Assembly: GCA_015680685.1 (NCBI GenBank)
Contig: MNCI01026675.1
Coordinates: 1-37,072, forward strand
Direction of reading: 5' to 3'
Length of the DNA stretch: 37,072 bases
DNA from: Gnetum montanum
Lineage: Eukaryota; Streptophyta; Gnetopsida; Gnetales; Gnetaceae
The position numbers were made by a program, and so were the translations under genes. The notes under the pieces were generated by a model. That model was given only the letters and a program-made list of their open reading frames with translations, did not search any database and was not told the origin of the DNA. Positions 1-10,927 of this stretch are shown piece after piece (position 1 is the stretch's first letter; the number at the start of each line of letters is the position of its first letter).

Positions 1-1
1 C

Positions 2-301
2 AACTATCCATCGTTCGTGGCGGACTTTCGAGGGGGCAATTTGAGAGTCAGTTACTCGAGGAGAGTCACCAATGTGGGTAAGGCGCCTGCTACGTATTCA
101 TTCACGGCATCCATGCCTTCCGGTGTGAAAGCAACCGTGGACAAGCCGAGGCTGATTTTTACGCAGAGCGACCAGACGGTGGGATACGAGGTCACATTTA
201 AAGCAGATGCTCTGGATCCGGCCTTGAATACAAAGTTCGGGTACCTTCGGTGGTCGGACGGTGTTCATAACGTGCGTAGCCCCGTCGCATTCCTCGTCTG
301 A
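2..301 (+). CDS. Subtilisin-like serine protease, C-terminal fibronectin-III-like domain (5' truncated by window edge)
   Basis: The reading frame is open from base 2 and begins with NYPSF, followed by RRVTNVG, then a P-GV-V-P-L-F pattern, FGYLRWSDG and a final VRSPVAF before a TGA stop. This succession is the hallmark of the C-terminal Fn3-like domain of plant subtilases (S8A family). These are secreted proteases that act in the apoplast on cell-wall or propeptide substrates. Only about the last 99 residues are present. The Asp-His-Ser catalytic domain, PA domain and signal peptide would lie upstream of the window. The frame is clean and its codons are G/C-richer than the flanking repeats, so this is probably a live host gene. 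No intron is visible in the part seen. Which subtilase subfamily it belongs to cannot be decided from this fragment. Confidence 0.93.
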   Translation, partial: NYPSFVADFRGGNLRVSYSRRVTNVGKAPATYSFTASMPSGVKATVDKPRLIFTQSDQTVGYEVTFKADALDPALNTKFGYLRWSDGVHNVRSPVAFLV

Positions 302-3002
302 TTTAGTTTAGCTAGGCTTCGCGGCAGCCCTGGTTTACAACTGTAGACATTCCAGCTCGGTGCATTTTACGGTAGAGATGCACTACCATCTTAAATAACT
401 TGGAATGTTATGAAAATAATTTAATATGATAAAAATAACTTTACATATTATATGTTTTCATTCAACGATCAAGTGGGACGGAGAAGTATTAATGTTCCTT
501 GGGTCGCCCATACCTCATTCGTTCACGATGAAGTCTCGGGTGCATCATTGGTTGCTAACAACGTTGTTTGGAAAAAACGAAACGAAATGCAGAATCCATG
601 GTCGAAGTAGGGGGGACAAGTCCAAGAACTTTGAGCAAGGGTACAAGTAAAAAAATAATGGGTAAACATATCTTCCCTATTGTAGATAGGATATCTAGGG
701 TTATGAACACCAAAATGAGAGCCTTGAACACCAATAGTTAAACCCTTATGAACCAAATACCATAGGAAATGTCTAATCCTTGAAAGAATAGAGGCAATCC
801 AAATCTACACATTTTAATTAACCTTCCAAAGATGGTTGAATCTTGGCCAAATACTAGTATTAGCACTAATAAGAGTATACACAATCTTAGAACAATAAGG
901 AAAAACATGGTGACTATTAATGTTAACATCTACTTTTTAAATTCAGTATGGGTTTCTTGGGTTTTAATATGTTATGGTAGGGATGGTTGGACCCATGTTG
1001 TATCCACACTAGCCAAGGTGGGTGGATGGTTTTTAAAGTTAAGGATGCATCCCAAGGCCTTTTGGGAGTTTAACCCCAGCGTAGATAGGAATTGGGTTGT
1101 GAATCCCATTGCTTGGGAGGCATCTAGTGGGCCCACCCAAATTTAAATAATATTTTTTCCTCACACTTCACACCATCCTAGCGTAACTAGGACTTTCCCC
1201 TTTTGCATTATCAGTTCACTATGAGTTAAGTGAGTGAGTTGGGCAAGGGTTTTTTCAAGGGGATGCATAGGTGCAGAATTGATTTTTACTTCTTACTTTT
1301 GCCAAAATCCATTTTAAAACTCATTTGAACATAGACAGTGCATAGGTGGAGAGCTCTTGCATCAATTTTGACTTCTATTCTACCAATCCTTAGTGTTTCT
1401 TGGGTATTCTTCATCAAGGAGTAGCGTTGCTATTTAGTGCTTGAAGATTTTGAAGGTTTCTGTACTATTATTTCAAAATGTCGAAGAGGAAGGTGACAAC
1501 AAGTAAGAATCCTACCTTAGAGGATGCTAATGCTATAGCCAAGGGGCTTTTACACCTACCACAACCTCTACTAGGAAAAGGATCTTCCTCCATGACTACT
1601 AATACATAATTCTTGGTTGTTTTTCCATGAGTTTTGCAATTTTCTCCTACTTGTAAGCTAGGCATTTTAGCTTGTGTATGGTAAGAAATTTGGTTTTGTT
1701 AAAATTCTACATTAGATCTAGGTGATGTGTACATTATTAAAGTGTTATTTTAGTTTTTAGGTCAAACTATATTAATTTATAAATTTTATTTTGCCTTATT
1801 TGACATAAATGTTCTCATTATTAGTAAAAAAGCAATGTTCCTTTTCTATTTTTTCCTTAAGAAAATGGCTAGGATTTTTTAGCTTTTGATACCATAAGGT
1901 TGTAATACATTGTTCAATGGTCAAAACAACAATTAAACCATTGGATTCTCACTTATGGTGAATTTTCTATGAATTTTTTCGTAAGCCAATTCACAAGTCT
2001 TTTGATTACTTTTGATTGGTTCAATTAGCTATAGAATCACTAAATTCTAGTCCACAATTAATTTTTTACGAATTTTCTTGGAGACTAGTCCATAGTGGAA
2101 TTTTGGGTTTTCATTATTTTACCCCTTCGAAATTAGGCAACGTTGACACTTAGAACAATTTTTTAGCCAATGTCCTAGGTTTCTAGAGATGATCAAAGAT
2201 GTTAGGGAGGGTTTGGTATTTGTTTTTAGTTTTGAAAAAAAAATCATATTTTTCTACAATGATTTATTGTAGTCATTTTTTGTTAAAGTATTAGGTTGCT
2301 GCGCAAATTTTTTCTAGGCCTAGAATTACAATGTGGATGCTATATTTTGTTGAATTTTATGTGTACCAAATCCCTAGACTCAAGGAAATATTTTTCAGTT
2401 CTAATTTGTCATGTGCAAACTACTTTGTACAATTATAGTTTTTGCTGTTAAACCTCCCTAGCTATATACGTAGTGTTGATGTGGCTTTTGGTATTTTGTG
2501 TGTAAAATTGAAAGTTCCTAAGGTTATTTACATGCTATATTTTGGTTTTTAATAGTTACTTAAATTTTTTAAAAAACATTTGCACCAGCTCCCCTAGAGT
2601 TTATACTACAACTAGTTTCACTATTAACTAGGATTTCTAGTAAAAATTTTGCAAAATTAAAGTTGGCATTTTGTGAATGTTTTTTGGGTACAAGCTAGTT
2701 TTCATGGATTCAATATTCCTACATAATTTTTTTAAAAAAAATATTTAATGCATATTTCACCATGAAACTGATATTGATTGTCGGTAGGCTAGTTGGTTCT
2801 ATTTGGTTGTTATATGCATATTGTTCATATTTTTGGTTACTATCTTGCTTTGGTCCTAAGTGTCAAAAACTATGAATTTGGTTGTTTGTTTTAAGTTGTA
2901 ACATTGACATTGAGGTTGTAGTAATTTTGATTATTTAACATTGGTTCATACTTGGTTATGGTCATTTGTGGTTCTAATGGATATTGTTGTTGTATCCTAT
3001 AG
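302..3002. other. A/T-rich stretch with no supportable gene
   Basis: This is the 3' flank of the subtilase gene, followed by A/T-rich DNA. AATAAT-type signals near 411-425 could serve polyadenylation. Short open frames on both strands match nothing I recognise. I looked for RT, RNase H and integrase motifs on the minus strand, which element C should have here if it matched element A, and found none. Its left end and left LTR are also not recognisable. A small frame at 1478-1609 is listed separately. Confidence 0.5.
1478..1609 (+). other. Possible small first exon of element C's antisense gene (43 codons)
   Basis: An ATG opens a short frame that starts MSKRKVTTSK and ends at TAA. It lies upstream of, and on the same strand as, the recognisable exons of element C's antisense gene, which begin near 3003. 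The basic start would suit the N-terminus of a nuclear protein. No equivalent was found upstream of the element A copy, and no clear splice donor was chosen. This is a positional guess only. Confidence 0.15.
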
Positions 3003-4495
3003 GGTCTTCCTAAAATCAATCTTGTGGTGATCAAGCTGGTGGGGCTCCTATGTTGCATCCACACATTGAGGCCCAACACCCCACCTACGAACATGGTGTT
3101 GGAGAGTGGATCTCTTTGTTTCAAGCTAGGGTCAAGGAAGTTCTTGACCTACTTGCTCCAAAACTTTAGTGTGATGGTGTAGTCAGACTTGGCTTTATAG
3201 ATAGTGGTAGTCATTGTAGAAACCTTACTTCCTTGTTATGTCAACTTGATCATCAAGTTTATAATTGATGATCATGAAAATTGTGTTGAGGGTGAGTAAT
3301 TTGATAGCATATACACTAGAGGGACACAAAAGTTGTTCAAAATCTAAGTCAGGCCTGAATTCATCTAGTACAACACCAACAACATGTTGTTGGTTGGTCA
3401 TCCTGCAAACACATTGTTTCAAAACCCTCCTGTCACCATCTATCATTTGAAGGGGGTAAGTGTAAATTTAAGTTTTTTTTTTTTTGGTTTTATTAGATTA
3501 CTTGGGTTGAACAACTTTTTCTTTTGTTGATATACTTGTAGGTATAGGACGGATGACAATGGATTGATCAAGAGTGACCAACTCTTACCTTTAACCCAAA
3601 TAGAATTGGAGGTATTTACAAAAGGCCAAGTGATGAAGCTCACCAAGATGGAGCAACTCAAAGATGACTTTGGTAGGTACACCACATGCTATGCAAAAGA
3701 TTATTACAAGTGCTTGGTGAATGGGACAACCCATAGTTGTTGGTGAATCTCTAACTTTGGTGTAGAGACACGTATCTCCGTTAGTATCCCCATACTACCT
3801 TTACCAAGCAAGTGAAGTAAGAATTATTGTTTTTTCTATTATATTTTATATTATTACTGTATGCTTTATCAATGTTTTCATGGCTACATATTTGTAGGTT
3901 ATTTAGGCCTTAATTGTTTAAGTGATTTATTAGTATGGCTATAAATTTTATTTTAATTTCTTATATTTGTTATATTTTTCTATTCACATGTGCATATGCC
4001 TAAGCCAACAGGCAATTTTTGGTGTGTTGTAGGGGTTGTCTCTTCCTCCACCTTCATCTTAATCACTTCAAGACATACTGAGGAGACAATTATCCTTAAG
4101 TTTGGTGAGGTGGATCTGGTGCAACATTCATTGGCTAATTAGGCACCTAGAAACGTTTAAGAAAATATTGTTAGTGTAGGTTTTCTTAATTTTTTTATGG
4201 ATCCTAGCCCAATCATCCCCACTTATGAGATGGTAAATATCATTGACTCCTTTAAAAAAGGAGTATATAAATTCATAACTTAGATCCACAGTGTGCCTAT
4301 CACCTTGGTGATTGATGAGTCTACCTTTAGTGACCTCTTTGGTATCTCTTGTGAGGGCATAATAGTTGCTGCCAAATCAGGGAAGGATCCAAGTCATTGA
4401 GAGGAGGTGGAAGAATGGCTAAATGCTCACCATGATCATTTTGAACTATCTCTAGACTAGTTCCAAGATGTAGAGGATAAGGAGGCATACCCATT
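3003..4495 (+). pseudogene. Antisense gene of element C, exons 1 to 3 (5' part, cut by element B)
   Basis: Three exons can be matched to the gene at 12309-15977. Exon 1 (about 3003-3455) ends with a segment containing NTLFQNPP just before a GGGTAAG donor; the other copy has HTLFQNPP at the same place before its donor. Exon 2 (about 3542-3816) follows a TTGTAG acceptor and shares scattered residues with the second exon of the other copy. Exon 3 starts after TTGTAG near 4033 and shares an IIDSF segment and an FSDLFG segment (IVDSF and FLDLFG in the other copy). Exon 3 is broken at 4495 by the B insertion and continues at 29549. Several in-frame stops show it is dead. The product family is not recognised. 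The shared exon borders are the best evidence that this was a real spliced gene. Confidence 0.65.
4491..4495. repeat. Target-site duplication of element B, left copy (CCATT)
   Basis: CCATT lies directly before the TG that starts B's left LTR, and the same five bases follow B's right LTR at 29544-29548. Removing B and one CCATT restores continuous alignment of C's antisense gene to A's copy. Confidence 0.88.
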
Positions 4496-4501
4496 TGATG
4501 G

Positions 4502-4517
4502 GACGCAATATTGCGTC
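4502..4517. promoter_or_regulatory. 16 bp perfect palindrome in the U3 of element B
   Basis: GACGCAATATTGCGTC reads the same on both strands. A second GCAATATTGC follows near 4545. The right LTR has related but different palindromes at the same place. They sit within about 70 bases upstream of the TATA box, so they are candidates for binding of a dimeric regulator. Confidence 0.45.
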
Positions 4518-4570
4518 TTCCCCCCCCACCCCCGATATCACATACGCAATATTGCAGTCCGTCGCTAGTT

Positions 4571-4580
4571 CTATAAATAA
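4571..4580 (+). promoter_or_regulatory. TATA box of element B left LTR
   Basis: CTATAAATAA lies about 75 bases into the LTR and is conserved in the right LTR at 28820-28829. Transcription would start roughly 25-35 bases downstream, which gives an unusually short U3. Confidence 0.6.
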
Positions 4581-4819
4581 GAGGTGCCTCTCCCTTGTTT
4601 CTCATCCTAGGCTTAGACCATAGTGAAACTCTGGCAGTTTGATCCCTCAAGAGACAGAATATTTTCCATGTGCCCACAATAGGAGCTCCAAAGTGAACGG
4701 ATCTTTATTCGAGAAAATATTGTACCTAAACACATGTTGGTGTATGGTAATAAAGATGAACTTCTTGGATAAACCTTGCAGTGCATGGAATAGGCTAAAT
4801 AGGATTTTATTTATTGTTA

Positions 4820-4824
4820 TTTAC
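4820..4824. repeat. Target-site duplication of element A, left copy (TTTAC)
   Basis: TTTAC precedes the TG at 4825 and is repeated at 22830-22834 after the CA that ends A. The uninterrupted right LTR of B has a single TTTAC followed by the same flank near 29070. Confidence 0.95.
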
Positions 4825-5397
4825 TGTACTGTCCGAAATCGTTGGTCACCGGCTGGAACAAAATAGAGATCGAGGGATCACCGAACAAGTACAAAAGACC
4901 CTACCTTCGCTTGAGGGCAAGCTAGAATTAACGAAGGCAGAGTACCTTGGGTGGTTCGCACATGGATCAGACAAGGATTTCCCCAGACTTACACCAATAT
5001 ACTGTACGTTGGGTTATATATAAACAACGTAATAAATGCGGAATCAAGCATAAACGTACATGGATGTAAACAATGAGCATACAAGAACGAACGGAAAGTA
5101 TAATAAATCTTAGCAAAAGAAATGTGGCAATATTATTGCATAATGGAGAATTACAATGCACCAGTCTAACGCAGTTATGGATCTGACATAAGGCAGGCGG
5201 AAGGCTCTGGTGGATGTAGTAGGGTGATTGTTCGCTGGATTCAGCTGCAAGCATAGCGTGAAGGCTGTATGCTCAGCATGCAGGATGGAAGCCCAGCATG
5301 AGGATGCAGTGTGATTTCTGTTATTAGTGTGGGTTGCCCAAGTTTCTTGCCAAGATCTCTCCAATTTTTCCAACCCCGGTATAGTAAAAAATCTGGG

Positions 5398-5405
5398 TTT
5401 TTATA
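5398..5405 (-). promoter_or_regulatory. TATA box of element A, 3' LTR copy
   Basis: TATAAAAA on the minus strand is preserved in the other LTR at 22163-22170. It divides a U3 of about 630 bases from the R-U5 part. Confidence 0.5.
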
Positions 5406-5539
5406 CAAGCATGGGCATTTAATTCGGCTCTGAGGCGGGATGATTGGCTGTGGGATGCAGGAAGTTCAGATTAGGTGACACGTGGAGCATTGAACGAGTG
5501 CAAAAGGATGAAATTTTACAAGTATACAGTGTGAATCAT

Positions 5540-5815
5540 GTTAGTGTGTACACGCTGGGCATACACGCTGGGCATACAAGATGTTCCTGTTCAACGTGTG
5601 AACTCAGAAGTGCATGACTTTGGGCCAGAACTTGATTTTCTCGAGCCCATGATGACGCCTAACGATTGTCTTGTCTTTGAGAGTTGATGTCTTGTATGAA
5701 GCCTTGCTTTGGAATGCCTGTTTTGAATAACCTTTGGAATCACCTGCTGGTCGTATAGGCTAGGTGTGCACACTGGGCATACACACTGGGCATGTATGCC
5801 GAGCGTATATGCTGC
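5540..5815. repeat. U3 array of CGCTGGGCATACA repeats in element A 3' LTR
   Basis: Short direct copies of ACGCTGGGCATAC occur at about 5555-5580 and again, less exactly, at 5765-5815. The 5' LTR has the equivalent at 22315-22610. They lie upstream of the TATA box in the element's direction, which fits enhancer repeats. The AGCGTG core (minus strand) also recurs in the arrays at 11383-12280 and 20975-21420. Confidence 0.55.
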
Positions 5816-6037
5816 ACACTCAATGAAAATCGAGTATTTTGAGTTCAAATTCTGCCAGATTTGATGCCAGGTGTCATCGTGGTCTTTTGTGGGTCCCAGG
5901 GGACCATCTTTTGCTAATTTCAACCCTGTTTGAAGCTATCTGTGAAGCCGTCAAACTTTAGTCATGGTAGAGAGCATCACGACCTTAGCTTGATTCTTGT
6001 TGGAGAAGTACTAAGCTTAGAATATTGTGGTGTTTCA

Positions 6038-6050
6038 TTGGCCCCTCTTT
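6038..6050 (-). other. Polypurine tract of element A
   Basis: On the minus strand AAAGAGGGGCCAA directly abuts the TGAAAC that begins the 3' LTR. This is where plus-strand DNA synthesis would be primed. Confidence 0.75.
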
Positions 6051-7235
6051 GTTGATGCTTGGAGGAATCAACCCGAGAAGCGTCGACAAAGAAGTACAAA
6101 ACACCACAAGCAACTTAGTAGCATTGTTCTTCGACACTTGGCCAGATGTCATTGCACCGTGTTCAGTAGTACATAGGTTGGGGAGATAAAGTTTGTCGTT
6201 GGATAGGGAAGTAGAAATTGTGGGGATTGGAGGACTGATCAAGGGATTATACATGGTGAAGGGGATGCTTTGGTGTGTGTACGGGTCATGTTGATCTTTG
6301 TCAATAACCCTTGCTTAGCCATTTGTTAGCAGACTTTGGACCAAGACATGAAGTGTACGTCCTTTGGCGGAACAAGACTCTTGTTTAGTATGTAAGAGGA
6401 CTTGTTGGCACAACCAAAGCCACATGATGATGTGTTGTGTTCTTTGGAGGAACAGGGTCGTTGTTTAATGTTAAATGAAACCTATTGGTGGAGAGCCAAA
6501 GCCACACAATGAGATGTTACTTGAGTGCTTGAGACATGAGTACTTGCTTTCAAGACAACTGCCTTCCTGCTTGGGGCTTGTATGGGAAGTGCCAAGGATC
6601 TTGTGTTTTGTCCTTTTTTTTGAAATAGAGCTTTGTTTTGTCCTTGTATTCATGCTTAGATGCCATGTTGCAGGTTGCAACTGCTTAAAAGTGTTGCAGT
6701 ATGCAATGGTGTACTCAATGTTTTGGGTTGCACTGGATGTGTCCAAGGTGTAACTGAGTAGGGCACATTAGCGAATTGATGGGACATGTAATGGGAAGTG
6801 TATTAGTGAATGGCTTAATTAACCTTGTCACGTGTGTTAGGAATAATGTGGTACCTTGCTACTGTGGCATAATGCAGACTCGTACGAATACCTCTAAGTG
6901 TCATCCTGCAAACACAACACCAAGAAGACAAGAAAATGATGATGAGTGAGGCAGCAGCTCTGATGAAGTTTGAATGCAGCTACAGGTCAAGAGGCTAGAG
7001 ATGAATTTGCCAGTTTATAGTTGTAGCGGATTTTCATGGGTTAGTTTTATGTCATAACCTGTTGGACATTGCCAATTTAGCGTCGTAGTAGATGGTACAT
7101 TGCTAGTTTATAGTCTTGGTGGTCTGTGAAGAGGCGAACCAGTTTATAGTCCTAGCAGACTCTAGCAAACCAAATCATGGCAGTTTAGAGTCATACTGGA
7201 CGGGTGCTAGTTTATTGTCATTGCAGATGTTCTGT
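6051..7235. repeat. Non-coding region between integrase and 3' LTR of element A, with repeats
   Basis: No gene is recognised here. An imperfect tandem duplication of about 80 bases (near 6361-6520, units starting CTTTGGCGGAACA and CTTTGGAGGAACA) is followed from about 7015 by loosely repeated AGTTTATAGTC.T..CGGA segments. These lead into the 37-base array. Confidence 0.5.
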
Positions 7236-7420
7236 GGTATCAGTTTATCGTCATGATTCTAGGATGAGCTATGGTATCAGTTTATTGTCATGATTCCAGG
7301 ATGAGCTGTGGTATCAGTTTATCGTCATGATCCCAGGACGAACTATGGTATCAGTTTATCGTCATGATTCCAGGATGAGTTGTGGTATCAGTTGATCATC
7401 ATGATCCCAGGATGAGCACG
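7236..7420. repeat. Tandem repeat, five units of 37 bp
   Basis: GGTATCAGTTTAT begins units at 7236, 7273, 7310, 7347 and 7384, each exactly 37 bases apart. Each unit continues with a TCATGAT.CCAGGATGAG segment. The array lies just beyond the end of integrase. Its GTTTAT-GTCAT core resembles the array at 16411-16690 behind the protease. Confidence 0.9.
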
Positions 7421-7439
7421 TACCTGAGTCTATGCTCAA

Positions 7440-8569
7440 ACATAGAATGGTTTCAGGTACAAGTGGTTCATTGGATGTGCAAGTTCATTTCCTTCCATGT
7501 CAGCTAGTGTAAATGCTCCGTTGTCGTACGCTTTGGTGACCAAATAGGGCCCTTCCTAGTTGGCTGAGAATTTATTCGTGTGTTCTCAAATGGCTTTGAG
7601 TATAAGATCACCTTCCTTGATTGGGCACTTATGAATATCATGCCGATGACACTGTCGTTGTTGCTTTTGGTACCATTCAATCTGATCGAGTGCATGTGTG
7701 CGTTCCTCCTCTATCGAGTCCAAGTAACAATGCGTAAGTTATTGTTTTGACTTTTGTCGAGGAGTCCAGAGAGTGTGATCCTTAAAGACAATACCTGCAA
7801 TTCCAAAGGTAAAACAACATTTGAACCATAAACCAGACTATATAGCGTCTTACCTGTGGAAGTCCGATGTGTAGTACGATAGGCCCATAGTGCATACATT
7901 AACTATTTGTGCCATCTTTTCTTACTCTCAGTAAGCATCTTTTTGAGTATTGTGATGATGATCTTATTTGTGGCTTTGGCTTGTTCATTGCTCTGAGGAT
8001 AGTAGGGAGATGAGAATGAATGTTTGATCTCTAGGCTTTCACAGAAAGTTCTGGTTTCGGTACTACTAAATTGGAGCCCGTTATCAGTGATGATAGTCAT
8101 CGGAATACCAAAACGAGCCACGATGTTTTCTAGAATGAAGTTGCATATGTGTTTGGATGTGGTATTTCTAAGAGGAATAGCTTCTACCCATTTCATGAAA
8201 TACTCTATTGCAGTTATGATGAAGCTATGTCCTATGGAAGATGGGGGAGTTATCGGCCCAATAATGTCTAAGCCCCACTTTGGAAAGGCTAGGTGATTTG
8301 TGCTGTATGCAATTCATTTGCGGAACGTGTATCAAATTGCTATGTTTCTAACAGATACTGCACGTTTTGACCTTAGAGAAACAATCGCACTCTATGTGTG
8401 GCCAATAATAGCCCAAATGTCTTATTTTCGTTGCCATTACTTTAGACACTATGTGCCCTCCGCATAATCCATTGTGTACCTGCTCAACAATGGTTTGGCC
8501 CTCAGTGCCACTAATCCATGTTAAAAATATGCCCTCATAGGATCGATGACATAACGTGTCTCCTACCAT
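7440..8569 (-). pseudogene. Element A integrase
   Basis: The N-terminal zinc-binding part (about 8569-8348) shows H..GLCGGH, then RHLGYYWP and CSIC. The core begins near 8285 with LDIIGP (first catalytic Asp). It continues with KWVEAIP and TDNGLQFSS (second Asp), then QSNEQAKATNK, where the third catalytic residue, normally Glu in NGQAEATNK, is Lys. ALWAYRTTHRTSTG follows at about 7890, and the C-terminal domain runs to about 7440 with a WEGPY-type motif after several stops. The enzyme would insert element DNA into the host chromosome. Loss of the catalytic Glu plus stops and frameshifts make it inactive. It is the last pol domain, in the usual Ty3/gypsy order after RNase H. Confidence 0.9.
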
Positions 8570-9604
8570 TACATGCTGCCAAGAATGTTTTTGTACTACA
8601 TCCTTTTGTGCATTCGTTAGATGTTGTGGTGTTTCACCGCATAGAAGGTACTCTTTTATGTCATCATATCATTCTACCGTGTGTGTTGTACTAACGGATG
8701 CAAGTGGTAATTCATCAAGAGCATCAGTTATGGGTTTAGCACAACTGATTATAGAGCTAGGCAACATGCGAAACATGTTTGCCGATATGTTTAGTGCTAA
8801 CGTGGCAAGTGCGTCTGCAATGGTGTTTTCATTTCTAGAAACATGTTGCACATCTATGTTTTCGAATTGCTTCAGTAAGTGCTTAGCCAAATCACAGTAT
8901 GGCTGTAAATGTTGCGCTTTGCACGTGTAAATTTCTATGATTTGATTTAAGACTAGTTTTGAGTCACCCCTGACTACTAGTCGTGTGATGTTAGAAGCTA
9001 CTGTTACCATGAGGCCTTTGAGGAGACCTTCGTATTCTGCTATGTTGTTAGTACAGTGAAAGTTGAAGCGATAAGAAAAGGGTTGGATCTCCCTAGAGGG
9101 ATAGGTGATGATGGCGGCAGCACTTCCCCCTCGAGAGGTGGATGCTCCATCAAAGTTCAAAATGACATCGTAGTCATCGGGTACTATGTCTATTGCACTT
9201 ACATTTTCATCAGGGAATTCTGGCTCTATCACTGTTTGATCATACATTGGCAATGCAATCATTTGATTTGCTATGGCTTGACCCTTAACTGATGATTGCA
9301 TTATGTAGTGTAGGTTGAACTTAGCTATCATGGCTTTCCAACAGGCTATTCTACTTGACTCATACATGTTTCCTATGATGTCTTGGAGCACATTATCCTT
9401 GCAGATTATGTTGACTTGGTTACGGAAGAGATAATGTTGCGATTTATTCAAGGAGAAGACAAGGGCTAAACATGACTTCTCCACCTTGTTATATTTCTTC
9501 TCATGGGCTACTAATGCATGGCTTAAATAATAAACATGGACTTTAGTTCCATCGTCTCGTTTCTGGTAGAGCATGGAAGCGATGGATGAATCCGAAGTGG
9601 TCAA
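8570..9604 (-). pseudogene. Element A dual RNase H (Ty3-type RH plus archaeal-like aRH)
   Basis: A 311-codon open frame spans 9604-8669. The first half has the Ty3 RH remnant with VYYLSHAL, a KVEKSCLALVF segment and QHYLF. The second half is a full archaeal-like RNase HI: NFDGAST, AEYEGLLKGL, GDSKLVLNQ and ADALATLAL supply the Asp, Glu, Asp, Asp active-site set. RNase H removes the RNA template during reverse transcription. A second, intact-looking aRH following a weaker first RH is diagnostic of the Tat lineage. This is the best-preserved frame of element A. It continues directly from RT and leads into integrase. Confidence 0.93.
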
Positions 9605-10927
9605 GTAGATATAGAATGGTTCATTATTGTAAGGAGGATAAACTGTCGATAGTTGAAAAAGTGCTATTTTAATGTTATCAAATGCTTCCTGGCACTGTGA
9701 AGTCTATTCAAAATGGACATTCTTTCGTAGCAAATGGTTCATAGGTCTCACCTTGTCCGTCAGTTTTTCTATGAAACACTGGATGAACTGTAATCTACCT
9801 TGGAGACCTCAAATTTTGGTAAGGTTTCTTGGTGGTTTTAAGTTGATAATAGCTTTAACTTTGTCTAGATCTACTCATATTCCTATTTCTGACACTACAA
9901 AACCTAGCATCTTGCCCATTTTTACTCCCAAGACACATTTCTTTGGGTTGAGCCTAAGTTCATATTTTAGGCAATGTTTTAGAACCAAGTCTAAGTCTTG
10001 TATGTGCTGTTCTGGTGTTTTCAATTTGATTGCGATGTCATCCACATAATCATTGAGCGAATGGAGTATGTAATCGCTAAAGATAAACGTCATTGCTCTT
10101 TGGTATGTTGCATCGGAATTCTTCAAGCCGAATGGCATTATTGTATAACAAAAGGTCTCCCATGGTGTCATGAAGGTCATACTAAGCTGATGTTCCAGGT
10201 TAATCCGTATCTAGTTATATCCTGAAAAGCTATCCATAAAAGATAATAAGAAATGTCTAGCGGTCGAATCAACTAGTTGATCAATACTCAGCAGGGGGAA
10301 ATCATTTTTTATGGTTGCAACGTTGAGGTCCCGGAAGTTAATGAAAAGGAAAATGCTTCCATTCTTCTTTGGGACAATGACCATGTTGGATACCTAGATA
10401 GCATAGTCAACAGCCTGAATGAAACCAGCTTGATAAAGTTTGGTGATCTCATTGCGGACTACCAATGCTACCTTAGGCTTACCCTTGCGTGCTTTTTGTT
10501 TCACTGGTCTTAATTTTGGATCGAGTATAATATTGTGTCAGATGATTCGAGGATCTAACCCAGGCATGTCAGTGTAAGACTAAGCAAATGCTTTTATGTT
10601 GTCTCGAAGCATGTGTTCTATACCTTTGGCGAGTTGAGGTTGCAACAGTGTGCTCAATTTTAATACCTTAACCTCACCGGCAGGCATAGCTATAGGGGTT
10701 TCAGTTAAAGGATCTTCAGTGATGCTATCGGCTTCTACGTCTAGGGATTTTGTCATACCTTCATAGCTATCTAATGTGTGTTGCATCGAGGCTACAAATA
10801 TGTCATTTGCTAATGGATCTAAGTCAATATAATTTATGTCAATTTCTCTTGTGACCTTCCCACATGGTCCATTGATAGTCAATGGTGTGAATAGATGCCT
10901 GCAATCCATTGTGGTTGCTCCTACCAA
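9605..10927 (-). pseudogene. Element A reverse transcriptase and upstream linker
   Basis: From about 10920 the minus strand reads a linker ending LRDNIKAFA. An in-frame stop follows where Trp is usual, then the RT palm: a FRDLN motif, LLSFMDSFSGYN, TPWETFCYTIMPFGLKN, and the catalytic YVDD at about 10055. LNPKKCVLGV and LGFVVSEIGI follow, then the thumb and connection part to about 9605. RT copies element RNA into DNA. At least two stops (after KAFA and after SGYN) break it. A pyrimidine tract ending TTGGTAG lies at about 10922-10945 (minus strand), directly upstream of the frame. It could be a splice acceptor, as in Ogre elements that splice between protease and RT. Confidence 0.93.

Larger units (their letters stand above)
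4496..4824 (+). repeat. Element B left (5') LTR, first part, up to the element A insertion
   Basis: It starts TGATGGGA, matching the start of the right LTR at 28770. It includes palindromes, a TATA box and a transcribed part that matches 28770-29085. It breaks off at TTTAC, where element A is inserted, and resumes at 22835. Confidence 0.9.
4825..6037 (-). repeat. Element A 3' LTR (left copy)
   Basis: It starts TGTACTGTCC and ends GTGTTTCA, pairing with 21590-22829. Read in the element's direction it carries U3 repeats (5540-5815), a TATA box at 5398-5405, then R and U5. Open frames inside it are not conserved between the two LTRs and are not genes. Confidence 0.95.

Noticed and set aside
600-620. 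G-rich run as a possible polypurine tract of a further LTR element
   Set aside because: No LTR start or partner LTR could be found next to it.
5591-5923. 110-codon minus-strand frame in the 3' LTR of element A, with similar frames at 22382-22609 and 21875-22138
   Set aside because: These frames lie in LTR sequence, are broken differently in the two copies and contain repeat-encoded peptides; they are not genes.
7236-7420. Regular 37-base repeats that superficially resemble a CRISPR array
   Set aside because: Units are directly abutting with no spacers, in a plant retrotransposon; it is a simple tandem repeat.
9672-10513. Plus-strand frames opposite RT (9672-10049, 9998-10225, 10277-10513)
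   Set aside because: They are shadows of the RT coding region on the minus strand and show no features of their own.
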